Below are positions 9,026 to 17,996 of a DNA stretch of 22,894 nucleotides, piece after piece. A model generated the notes under the pieces. It saw only the letters and a list, made by a program, of their open reading frames with translations. It did no database searches and had not been told where the DNA came from. Origin of the DNA: Nemertoderma westbladi. Lineage: Eukaryota; Xenacoelomorpha; Nemertodermatida; Nemertodermatidae. The stretch spans positions 1 to 22,894 of the forward strand of contig JAUCBJ010003355.1 in the NCBI GenBank assembly GCA_032718475.1. The letters run 5' to 3'. The translations under genes were made by a program, and so were the position numbers. Position 1 is the first letter of the stretch. Each line of letters begins with the position of its first letter.

Positions 9026-9366
9026 TAGTTGCCTAAATAGGCATCACAAACCAATTTTTTGAGGTTCCCTATTTAGGCAACATGAGTGACATCACCTGTC
9101 ACCTCACAAAAAGACACCATTGCGTCCAGACAAACAGGTAAATAAAATTGGTTCCAGTATCAATTACAGGGCTTGTTGTATTTATTAAAGTAACAATATT
9201 CAGCACCAAATTAATATCCTTATTTTAAAAAATATAATCTATAACTCTGACCGTCACATGTTGCCTAATTAGGCAGTAAAGATACATCACTATTACCTAT
9301 AAAGGCAACACTACATTGTAAATGTTGCCTAAATAGGAAATGTCTATTGATGCCTATATAGGCAAC
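9026..9366 (-). repeat. Right terminal inverted repeat with six GCCTAWWTAGGC motifs
   Basis: Bases 9026-9262 pair with 1-236. From 9261 to 9366 the sequence keeps the same character and should match the part of the left repeat that lies outside the window. The near-palindrome TTGCCTAAATAGGCA or a one- or two-base variant occurs at about 9029, 9065, 9261, 9295, 9325 and 9350. Such repeated motifs in the ends of a transposon usually bind the transposase; that role is inferred here. The outer end is placed at about 9366 because the motif series stops there. Confidence 0.8.
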
Positions 9367-9406
9367 TGTACCGTATATATAATATCTATATAAGCAGATA
9401 AGTGTT

Positions 9407-9500
9407 TTAACCTTCCTATGTACACATGCTAAGTGCTATTTCCACCACCTGGGGTCGTTTTTGACCCCATTCAGTTGAATGTGATTTTTCCCCCAATATA
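9407..9500 (+). mobile_element. Possible piggyBac-type element end
   Basis: TTAA (9407-9410) is followed by CCTTCCTATG and, about 40 bp in, by the hairpin GGGGTCGTTTTTGACCCC at 9451-9468. A TTAA target, a CCTT-type start and a GGGGTC/GACCCC subterminal hairpin are known from piggyBac-family ends in animals. No partner end or transposase was found downstream, so this would be a solitary or decayed end. Confidence 0.35.
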
Positions 9501-9791
9501 TGGTAGGCTACGCCTACAGTTTCCTCATGTCTTTATTTTGTTACACTCAGACACTCCCCAAATAAGTGTTCCATTCCAAATTTTATAAAAATTGAACAAT
9601 GTCTAGAGAGTCCAAACTCACACTAAGCACATGGCCACGGCCAGTTCCCGCCCTTCATGCAAGCAGGCAAGTGAGTCATATTCCCCATTCACTGCTTGTA
9701 TTTTATGAAACGCTTTTTACAATTTTTTTCATTAACATTTTTTCTACCGACTGTCTGAGACCATATGGTTTCCCTCAATTAGTAAAGTGAT

Positions 9792-9925
9792 CGTTTATTG
9801 TTTTGGTTAGAAAAGCCCACACCTGTAACCTGCTCTTTTCTCTCAATTGGTAAACTGGCCGTTTATTGTTTTGGTTAGAAAAGCCTGCCTATGTAACACC
9901 TGCTCCTTTCAGTCTTTCCCTCAAA
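9792..9925 (-). repeat. Two inverted copies of the 68-bp unit
   Basis: CGTTTATTGTTTTGGTTAG starts at 9792 and again at 9860, exactly 68 bp apart. Each is followed by TGTAACCTGCTC or a close variant. They are the reverse complement of the units at 8011-8327. They lie outside the right terminal repeat of the large element. Confidence 0.85.
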
Positions 9926-10109
9926 AAAATGGTGAAATTAATTTGCACGTTTTGTATTTCAGTATTTGCTTAATACTGTAATACTCCTACTGGTACCGGT
10001 ATTTATATTTTATTGTACTCAGATTATGCTGTCAGGCTGTTATGTATATTAAAAATATTGATTGAGAAAACCATGTTTAGGCCTATCTAAAATCTTTACA
10101 ATTTTTGGG

Positions 10110-10487
10110 AAAATTTTGTATATTCTCCCAGGCATATCTTTAATTCCCAACTTGGTTAAGACATCTTCTAAGATCGTAAAATACCCATCCAAAACTTCTT
10201 TGGTAAGGCCTCTCAACGTAGCAATAGTCTGATCTGCTGATAGTAAGATATTCAGGCTTACCTTTCTTAATCGAGTCTGCCATCGAGAATATAAAGAATT
10301 GAGCCAATAAATTCCAGGCCGATTATCATTAAAGACACTGACAGACTGACTGTTCAAGTCTTGATTTGAGATATTGTTGTATGATGATGGCGACCTCATT
10401 CAAGGTTATAGCCCATCCGTAGTCAGACATGAACTCCAGCCCTGAAACCAAATATTCTTCAACGTCAAGCGCTTTTTCGCAAAAAAA
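10110..10487 (-). pseudogene. Frameshifted fragment of a pogo/Tigger-type (Tc1/mariner) transposase
   Basis: Read on the minus strand, one frame from about 10487 gives EKALDVEEYLVSGL, MSDYGWAIT and EVAIIIQQYLKSRL before a TAA at 10331-10329. One base over, the frame starting at 10399 continues VFNDNRPGIYWLNSLYSRW, SADQTIATLRGLTKE and LDGYFTILEDVL. The sequence NRPG-x-x-WL..RW followed by a leucine-rich spacer before the first catalytic aspartate is the layout I know from pogo/Tigger/Jerky-type DDE transposases. Similarity stops near GRIYKI, just before the expected DE(S/T) catalytic motif, so the DDE domain is absent. A 1-bp insertion lies between 10399 and 10330. A dead fragment. Confidence 0.6.
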
Positions 10488-10499
10488 GGTATATATGTC

Positions 10500-11520
10500 C
10501 CGACTTACCCCGTTTTACCCTATTGATGATTGAAATAGGGGCCTAATAAATTAGATATTGATTGATATTGATAAAACATTAGGCCCTAAGTAAATTAATC
10601 TGGGTCGAATTGACTTTGAAGGTCTGAAGGTGGGGCGAATCGGTCAACTGTCGAAGTCGATTTGCCAACCAATGTACATACAGACATAGGCCTATTCCCT
10701 TACCAGCCTTACACCTTACATTAACATTACTGTATTATGGGGCGAATAGACTTGGTGCGAGCGAGCGAATAACTAGAGCGAGCGAATATGGAATATATCT
10801 TGCACATAACTGCTTATGCTTAACCTGCAGACCTGCGAATGGTTGTGTGTGAACCTGATTTTTAATACTAATAAGATGAATTAAGTAGGCCCTAAACATT
10901 AAATTACTAAAATTATTAATTAATAAATAGGCTACGCTACCGGTACTTTAGGAGTGAGTAGGTAGGTACGGTATTATAAATTATATTTAAGTAATATGAT
11001 TAGGCCTAACGGTAATGCTGTAATGTTAAATACAACATTTTACTCTCGATTCTTTATAATAGGCCTATCACATTTCAAGTTGAAATCGAACGACCTCCCT
11101 ACTCTTTTTTTTTTACATTACCGGTAATTAATAAATTCATTTTTTATTCGTTAAATAATAATATTAATAATACATAATATTGTAAACATGTGATTATAAA
11201 TGGTGGCAATACCAGAATACGGACGGCAATACTGCAATACAATACAACAATGTAACAACTTTTTGTTTTCGTTTACAATTTGATGTAGTGACTGGCCAGA
11301 TATCAGGCAAAAGTCTGTCAGATATCGGACCCCAGGCCGGATAGCAAAAAAATAAATTAGGTGCACTTGCACTGCACCATGAGGCACGAGTTCCACAAGT
11401 TACAATTGAATTGAAGTTACGTTAGAATTTTGCTATATCCAGAATTGTAGGTTGATTAGTTAGATATATACCGGTATCTATCTATATATATTTCACTGTT
11501 TATTTCTTTAAGAAGCTTTT
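10500..11520. other. AT-rich interval without a gene
   Basis: No coding sequence seen. It contains TAGGCCTA-type and ACCGGTA palindromes typical of the window (for example near 10688, 10986, 11062 and 11121). A short GCGAGCGAATA repeat lies around 10757-10790. Just upstream of the next gene, TATATATA at about 11484 is a possible core promoter. Confidence 0.5.
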
Positions 11521-11524
11521 AATA

Positions 11525-12238
11525 ATGGATTGCGATGACAGCATTAACAATTGTATATCACTCTGTGAAGGTCACTTATCTTGTGTTGGACTTGACCTTG
11601 AAACTTTTACAGATGAGTTACTCACTCACACGGAAAGCACTACACGTCTCGACTTAACTTTCAACCGCCTCAAAGACCTCCAGCCTCTGGTTAGTTTCAC
11701 CAAGCTAACCGAACTAATCCTAGATAACAACTGGATCTCTGACAACACAATACTTACGTTTCCAAGGTTACCGCTCCTTCATACATTATCCCTTAACAAA
11801 AACCGCATCGTGGATCTGGGTCAGTTACTATGGCTGCTCAAGGAGTGTGTTCCATGTCTGTCCTACTTGAGTCTCATCGGAAATGAAGCCTGTCCTAACG
11901 AACTAAGTTCTCTTGAAGCCGGCGAGGAAGATTATCAACGTTACCGGTACAACGTGCTACGTCATCTACCCAAACTCGAGTTTCTCGATTCTCGAAGGGT
12001 TACGGAGAAAGAATGTCTTGCCAGTCAAATATTTGGTTCGTCTCTCGATCCAGTGAAGCCAGTTGATAACTCTGAACTCAATGAGGCCTCGAGTAAGGCT
12101 TGCGGTACCACTTATTCTCCTTTACCACATGTAAATAAACTAGATGGCGAACACCACGGCACGTTGGTGACTAGTCAGTATACATACCACGGCAAGCATT
12201 CCGAGGGGAATAGGTTCATTAGGAACAATGAGTTGTAA
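11525..12238 (+). CDS. LRMDA: Leucine-rich melanocyte differentiation-associated protein (LRMDA) homologue
   Basis: An intact 237-residue leucine-rich-repeat protein. The repeats run from about 40 to 120: RLDLTFNRLKDL, LTELILDNNWISD, LHTLSLNKNRIVDL and LSYLSLIGNEACPNEL. They are closed by an LRR cap, EEDYQRYRYNVLRHLPKLEF followed by LDSRRVTEKE. The C-terminus YHGKHSEGNRFIRNNEL matches the conserved LRMDA (C10orf11) tail as I remember it, as do CPNEL and the YSPLP patch near 205. In humans LRMDA is needed for melanocyte differentiation and is linked to oculocutaneous albinism type 7; its biochemical role is not well defined. No signal peptide or membrane segment. The start is the first ATG after an upstream TATATATA, and the length is slightly above the human protein as I recall it. 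Oddly, the whole frame is uninterrupted, while the human gene is split over many exons. Confidence 0.85.
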   Translation: MDCDDSINNCISLCEGHLSCVGLDLETFTDELLTHTESTTRLDLTFNRLKDLQPLVSFTKLTELILDNNWISDNTILTFPRLPLLHTLSLNKNRIVDLGQLLWLLKECVPCLSYLSLIGNEACPNELSSLEAGEEDYQRYRYNVLRHLPKLEFLDSRRVTEKECLASQIFGSSLDPVKPVDNSELNEASSKACGTTYSPLPHVNKLDGEHHGTLVTSQYTYHGKHSEGNRFIRNNEL

Positions 12239-12240
12239 CG

Positions 12241-12604
12241 ACGCACAACAACACATGGTAGAAATTACCGGTACCGGTACCTTACTTAGTAGTGCGGATT
12301 GCAGGTTGAGCCACCCAATGTGACTGGTAACCATGGTATAACCAACAAATCGTAATTCCAAAACGCATCACCTGGCAACTGCAATTAGCTGCTTTTTCAA
12401 TAATATTATTTAATTCACAGATTTGTATTGCCGGTACTTTTTTTTTACAACAATGTCATGTTTACGACAAATATGTTTGTTTTGAAGGAAGTTGGGACAT
12501 CGCCTTAAACAGGCACACTTTGCAAAAAAGTTGGTAGATTTTTTAAAATATACTCACTTTATATAGTCCTACCATCAAACTATGCTGCATAATGTATTAT
12601 AATA
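12241..12604. other. 3' flank of LRMDA, no gene
   Basis: Contains TACCGGTACCGGTACC at about 12268-12283. There is no canonical AATAAA close to the LRMDA stop and no poly-A tract. Otherwise nothing recognisable. Confidence 0.5.
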
Positions 12605-13516
12605 CACCATGTTCTGGAATATAGTGTCGTTATTCAGGTACCTAGACCCCCCCCCCCCCCCCCCACCCCCAAAAAAAAAACTTTTCTACAAATCTTAATG
12701 GGATTGCATGAAATTTGAAATAGAGATAATTTCACCTCCCTCCTCCTCCTCCGTGGATGAGTCAGAATTTTTATTCTCGCTTTCATTCTTTAGCTACAAG
12801 CGTTTAAAAAAGGTGTCTCCGTCGATATTGCACCAGTTACACCGCAGTTATTCTTCAACCTTATAGTGATTTGTTGGTACTAGTGGAAAGCTGGCAATGT
12901 AAGGATTCCAAATATGTAACATAATCTGAATTTGGTTGGAAATAGCTGAGATATGAGCGTTAAAAAGTTGCATAGTTTTGCATCTGCATGAGGCTATTTT
13001 ATTCTATTAAATAAAAATACCATATTCTAGAACATTTTGTTTATTTATGAGTAGCTACATAATAGTATAAATTAAAGAGGTATTGCATTATTGCCCAGCT
13101 ACGTATTTGGATAAACAAAATGTTCTAGAATATGGTACATTAATTAAATAGAATAAATGGCCTGCTGGGGAAGCAAATACATGCAAAATTCGAATGCCCA
13201 TATCTCAGGTAATTCCCAACCAAATTCAAATAGTTTTACATATTTGGAATCCTTGCACGGTCAGCTTTCCACTAGTACCAACAAATCACTAAATATTTGA
13301 AGAATAACTGCGGTGTAACTGGTGCAATATCGACGGAGACACCTTTTTCAAACGCTTGTAGCTAAAGAATGAAAGCGAAAATAAAAATTCTGGCTCATTC
13401 AGCAAGGAGGGAGGACAAACTATCTCTGATTCAAATTTCAAATTAAGATTTGTGGAAAAATTTTGGGGGGGGGGGGCAGGTACCTGAATAACGACACTAT
13501 ATTCCAGGACATGGTG
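12605..13516. mobile_element. Fold-back element, 912 bp, flanked by TA
   Basis: The left arm (12605 to about 13065) and right arm (about 13085 to 13516) are near-complete inverted copies. They share CACCATGTTCTGGAATATAG/CTATATTCCAGGACATGGTG, TCCGTCGATATTGCACCAG and the ATTCTAGAACATTTTGTTTA block. Both outer ends abut TA (12603-12604 and 13517-13518), suggesting a TA target duplication as in Tc1/mariner-type elements. A C run (about 12648-12664) in one arm faces a G run (about 13464-13476) in the other. There are no coding frames; the whole element could form a single hairpin of about 450 bp. Confidence 0.85.
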
Positions 13517-14808
13517 TAAATACCCGACCTCGGGTGTCTGTCTGTCTGTAGGCCTATGGTGTATTTATAACGAACGATGGGGGGGGGGGGGGGAATTGCC
13601 GCGTTGGTCTTCACACGAAGATGCAAAGTGGTTCAAAAGTTAAAAGGAACTATATATAAAAAGAGATACATCAAAATGATGTAATTTATTGCAATAATTT
13701 CGGAAATTCCGCTAAATTTCTTAGATTGACTTAGGGTTAGCGTTTCTTACATGCAGGTTTAATTAGGAATGCCTGACCAACTAACCCTAACCAAAATAAT
13801 AAACGGAATAGGCCTATACCCGCCATAATATACAATCCTCCATAGCCTCAACAAATTCTGTATTGCTGTATTGGATTTGTAGCTGGACTTGAAACGTGAC
13901 TACCAATTTCACTATATTGCGTGTGTGCATCTACGTAAAACAATTGATGCAAGGCACATCACGCTATAATTTGAGCTGACATGACCAGAATAGGGTAAGA
14001 TGTTCTCATTGGATTGTAATTTAATAAGTAGGAATTGTGATCAGCATATTGACGCTGACAATCAACCCTTTGAAAATCTTCGTAATAGTAGATATGGTTT
14101 AAATCTTTTAAATGCGTTCATTCGCATTTTTCAATGTTATTCGATTTGATAAATAAATACCATTGGTTTAATTAATGATTTAAACCGCTGGTTTATTAAA
14201 TAAACTCTTGGTTTTAATGTAAAACCGGTTACTTCAGTGTGACATCCCGGGCGCCACTTCGACCCCTCGAAAATTTAACTGTAACCTTGTGCTATTGACT
14301 CTCGTTTATTGTTTTGGTTAGAATTTAATATGCTTATTCGGATCATCGTCCCATTCGGACCTTCGTCCTGGAACCGAAGGAAATATAAACTGAACCTGTT
14401 TGTTTTTATAAAACTCATGGGGTACAGGCAGTTACGGTGTCTCTGATTAGGCTTACTACCATTGGGTTGTTTACCTATTACTGTATCATGTAAGGGGGGG
14501 GGGGGGGGGGGATATATCGATATGATAACGATCGGTTACCTTGGTTACATAATTCATTGCCTACTGTAGTTAAATTATTGCTTTTCTTAATTATAATCAG
14601 TATTTTTGTTTTAATTATTTTTTTTCCAATATAAAAATACTAATTTAATTTCATAATTAATTATTTTCAACATCTATCATCTCCCTTTGAGGTCCGAATC
14701 AGGGTAAAGGATGTTTGCTCTGGTGTCTGTGTATCCCTAAGCAGTGCAACTTTCTACATTTAGTGCTTTCGCCAAACCAACATTATAGTGGTAACCTGTT
14801 CATTTCTA
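13517..14808. other. Interval without a gene between the fold-back element and the satellite array
   Basis: It holds a GTCT microsatellite (13536-13547) and two poly-G runs (about 13579-13593 and 14493-14510). TTAGGGTTAG and CTAACCCTAA face each other near 13733 and 13780. One forward fragment (13786-13804) and one inverted copy (14283-14325) of the 68-bp unit are present. A run of three short palindromes lies at 14165-14226. No coding sequence seen. Confidence 0.5.
14165..14226. repeat. Three consecutive short palindromes GGTTTWA..TWAAACC
   Basis: GGTTTAATTAATGATTTAAA plus CC (14165-14186), GGTTTATTAAATAAAC (14190-14205) and GGTTTTAATGTAAAACC (14210-14226) follow each other at 20-25 bp spacing. 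Each can form a small hairpin. The function is unknown. Confidence 0.6.
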
Positions 14809-14820
14809 TAGAGCCATCAG

Positions 14821-15798
14821 TACAGTGTGTGTGATACTTTTAGAGCCATCAGTACAGTTATATGTGATACTTTTAGAGCCATCAGTACAGTTATGTGTGA
14901 TACTTTTAGGCCATCAGTAGAGTTATGTGTGATACTTTTAGAGCCATCAGTACAGTATGTGTGATACCTTTAGAGCCATCAGTATAGTTATGTGTGATAC
15001 TTTTAGACCCATCAGTACAGTTATGTGTGATACTCTTAGAGCCATCAGTACAGTTATGTGTGATACTTTTAGAGCCATCAGTACAGTTATGTGTGATACT
15101 TTTAGAGCCATCAGTACAGTATGTGTGATACTTTTAGAGCCATCAGTACAGTTATGTGTGATACTTTTAGAACCATCAGTACAGTTATGTGTGATACTTT
15201 TAGAGCCATCAGTACAGTTATGTGTGATACTTTTAGAGCCATCAGTACAGTGTGTGTGATACTTTTAGAGCCATCAGTACAGTGTGTGTGATACTTTTAG
15301 AGCCATCAGTACAGTGTGTGTGATACTTTTAGAGCCATCAGTACAGTTATATGTGATACTTTTAGAGCCATCAGTACAGTTATGTGTGATACTTTTAGGC
15401 CATCAGTAGAGTTATGTGTGATACTTTTAGAGCCATCAGTACAGTATGTGTGATACCTTTAGAGCCATCAGTATAGTTATGTGTGATACTTTTAGACCCA
15501 TCAGTACAGTTATGTGTGATACTCTTAGAGCCATCAGTACAGTTATGTGTGATACTTTTAGAGCCATCAGTACAGTTATGTGTGATACTTTTAGAGCCAT
15601 CAGTACAGTATGTGTGATACTTTTAGAGCCATCAGTACAGTTATGTGTGATACTTTTAGAACCATCAGTACAGTTATGTGTGATACTTTTAGAGCCATCA
15701 GTACAGTTATGTGTGATACTTTTAGAGCCATCAGTACAGTGTGTGTGATACTTTTAGAGCCATCAGTACAGTGTGTGTGATACTTTTAGAGCCATCAG
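14821..15798. repeat. Higher-order block of 489 bp present twice in the satellite
   Basis: Bases 14821-15309 and 15310-15798 show the same ordered series of variant units: TTATATG, then TAGGCCATCAGTAGAG, GATACCTTTAG, AGTATAG, AGACCC, GATACTCTTAG and GAACCATC. I saw no difference between them. A third, shortened copy starts near 15831. This indicates recent segmental amplification of about 15 units. Confidence 0.85.
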
Positions 15799-16260
15799 TA
15801 CAGTGTGTGTGATACTTTTAGAGCCATCAGTACAGTGTGTGTGATACTTTTAGAGCCAACAGTACAGTTATATGTGATACTTTTAGAGCCATCAGTACAG
15901 TTATGTGTGATACTTTTAGAGCCATCAGTACAGTATGTGTGATACTTTTAGAGCCATCAGTACAGTTATGTGTGATACTTTTAGAACCATCAGTACAGTT
16001 ATGTGTGATACTTTTAGAGCCATCAGTACAGTTATGTGTGATACTTTTAGAGCCATCATTACAGTGTGTGTGATACTTTTAGAGCCATCAGTACAGTTAT
16101 GTGTGATACTTTTAGAGCCATCAGTACAGTTATGTGTGATACTTTTAGAGCCATTAGTACAGTATGTGTTTTATTTTTAGAGCCAGTAGTACAGTTATGT
16201 GTGATACTTTTAGAGCCATCAGTACAGTATGTGTGATACTTTTAGAGCCATCAGTACAGT

Positions 16261-17640
16261 ATGTGTTTTATTTTTAGAACCATCAGTGCAGTTATGTGTG
16301 ATACTTTTAGAGCCATCAGTACAGTTATGTGTGATACTTTTAGAGTCATCAGTAGAGTTATGTGTGATACTTTTAGAGCCATCAGTACAGTATGTGTGAT
16401 ACTTTTAGAGCCATCAGTACAGTAAGTGTGATACTTTTAGAGCCATCAGTACTGTATGTGTGATACTTTTAGAGCCATCAGTACAGTAAGTGTGATACTT
16501 TTAGAGCCATCGGTACAGTTATGTGTGATACTTTTATAGCCAGCAGTACAGTTATGTGTGATACTTTTAGAGCCATCGTTACAGTATGTGTGATACTTTT
16601 AGAGCCATCAGTACAGTAAGTGTGATTTAGAGCCATCAGTACAGTTATGTGTGATACTTTTAGAGCCATCAGTACAGTTATGTGTGATACTTTTAGAGCC
16701 ATCAGTACAGTAAGTGTGATACTTTTAGAGCCATCAGTACAGTAAGTGTGATTTAGAGCCATCAGTACAGTTATGTGTGATACTTTTAGAGCCATCAGTA
16801 CAGTATGTGTGATACTTTTAGAGCCATCAGTACTGTAAGTGTGATTTAGAGCCATCAGTACAGTTATGTGTGATACTTTTAGAGCCATCAGTACAATTAT
16901 GTGTGATACTTTTAGAGCCAGCAGTACTGTATGTGTGATACTTTTAGAGCCATCAGTACAGTATGTGTGATACTTTTAGAGCCATCGGTACAGTTATGTG
17001 TGATACTTTTAGAGCCATCAGTACAGTTATGTGTGATACTTTTAGAGCCAGCAGTACTGTATGTGTGATACTTTTAGAGCCATCAGTACAGTATGTGTGA
17101 TACTTTTAGAGCCATCGTTACAGTTATGTGTGATACTTTTAGAGCCATCAGTACAGTTATGTGTGATACTTTTAGAGCCATCAGTACAGTTATGTGTGAT
17201 ACTTTTAGAGCCAGCAGTACTGTATGTGTGATACTTTTAGAGCCATCAGTACAGTATGTGTGATACTTTTAGAGCCATCAGTACAGTTATGTGTGATACT
17301 TTTAGAGCCATCAGTACAGTATGTGTGATACTTTTAGAGCCATCAGTACAGTACGGTTATGTGTGATACTTTTAGAGCCATCAGTACAGTATGTGTTTTA
17401 TTTTTAGAACCATCAGTGCAGTTATGTGTGATACTTTTAGAGCCATCAGTACAGTTATGTGTGATACTTTTAGAGTCATCAGTAGAGTTATGTGTGATAC
17501 TTTTAGAGCCATCAGTACAGTATGTGTGATACTTTTAGAGCCATCAGTACAGTAAGTGTGATACTTTCAGAGCCATCAGTACTGTATGTGTGATACTTTT
17601 AGAGCCATCAGTACAGTAAGTGTGATACTTTTAGAGCCAT
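16261..17640. repeat. Second higher-order duplication in the satellite, offset 1130 bp
   Basis: The rare variant TTTTATTTTTAGAACCATC with AGTGCAG occurs at about 16266 and 17396. In both places it is followed by AGAGTCATCAGTAGAG and the same order of AGTATG, AGTAAG and AGTACTGTATG units for at least 240 bp. A few bases differ (for example TTTCAG at 17568, and CGGTAC against CGTTAC), so this duplication is older than the 489-bp one. Confidence 0.75.
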
Positions 17641-17996
17641 CGTTACAGTTATGTGTGATACTTTTAGAGCCATCAGTACAGTTATGTGTGATACTTTTAG
17701 AGCCATCAGTACAGTTATGTGTGATACTTTTAGAGCCAGCAGTACTGTATGTGTGATACTTTTAGAGCCATCAGTACAGTATGTGTGATACTTTTAGAGC
17801 CATCAGTACAGTTATGTTTGATACTTTTAGAGCCATCAGTACAGTATGTGTGATACTTTTAGAGCCATCAGTACGGTTATGTGTGATACTTTTAGAGCCA
17901 TCAGTACAGTTATGTGTGATACTTTTAGAGCCATCAGTACAGCTATGTGTGATACTTTTAGAGCCATCAGTACAGTTATTTGTGATACTTTTAGAA

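Larger units (their letters stand above)
1..9366. mobile_element. Large two-gene DNA transposon with long terminal inverted repeats (left end cut by the window)
   Basis: Bases 1-236 are the inverted complement of 9026-9262 with only a few small indels: about 7 bp extra in the right copy near 9095 and about 5 bp missing near 9175. Inside lie two convergent genes, a DUF6589/transposase-like protein on + and a PHD-finger protein on -. The window starts within the left repeat. On the right the motif-rich sequence continues to about 9366, so the true ends and the target duplication on the left are not visible. Three smaller elements (791-1590, 6719-7661, 7823-8747) have inserted into it, so the original length was about 6.7 kb plus the missing end. 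The inverted repeats and enclosed genes are seen directly. That this is one transposon is inference. I cannot assign a superfamily. Confidence 0.75.
14809..17996. repeat. Satellite array, about 97 copies of a 31-33 bp unit
   Basis: The unit is GTGTGATACTTTTAGAGCCA followed by TCAGTACAGTTAT. It is 33 bp in the TTATGTGTG form and 31-32 bp in the GTATGTGTG, GTAAGTGTG and GTGTGTGTG forms; a few units are shortened (GTGATTTAGAGCC near 16624, 16750 and 16844). Variants include GCCAGCAG, GCCATCGTT and TGTTTTATTTTTAGAACC. Because 33 is divisible by three, long open frames appear (MCDTFRAISTV on +, MALKVSHITVL on -), but these are shadows of the repeat. The edges are sharp: ordinary sequence up to about 14808 and again from 17997. 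Confidence 0.97.

Noticed and set aside
12238-12700. Poly-A tail proving LRMDA is a retrocopy
   Set aside because: The only A run (about 12671-12680) lies inside the fold-back element beside a C run and belongs to that repeat.
13730-13790. TTAGGGTTAG / CTAACCCTAA as telomere repeats
   Set aside because: Only one and a half units on each side in a hairpin arrangement; not a telomeric array.
14809-17996. CRISPR-like array
   Set aside because: There are no variable spacers; the units are continuous near-identical tandem repeats in eukaryotic DNA.
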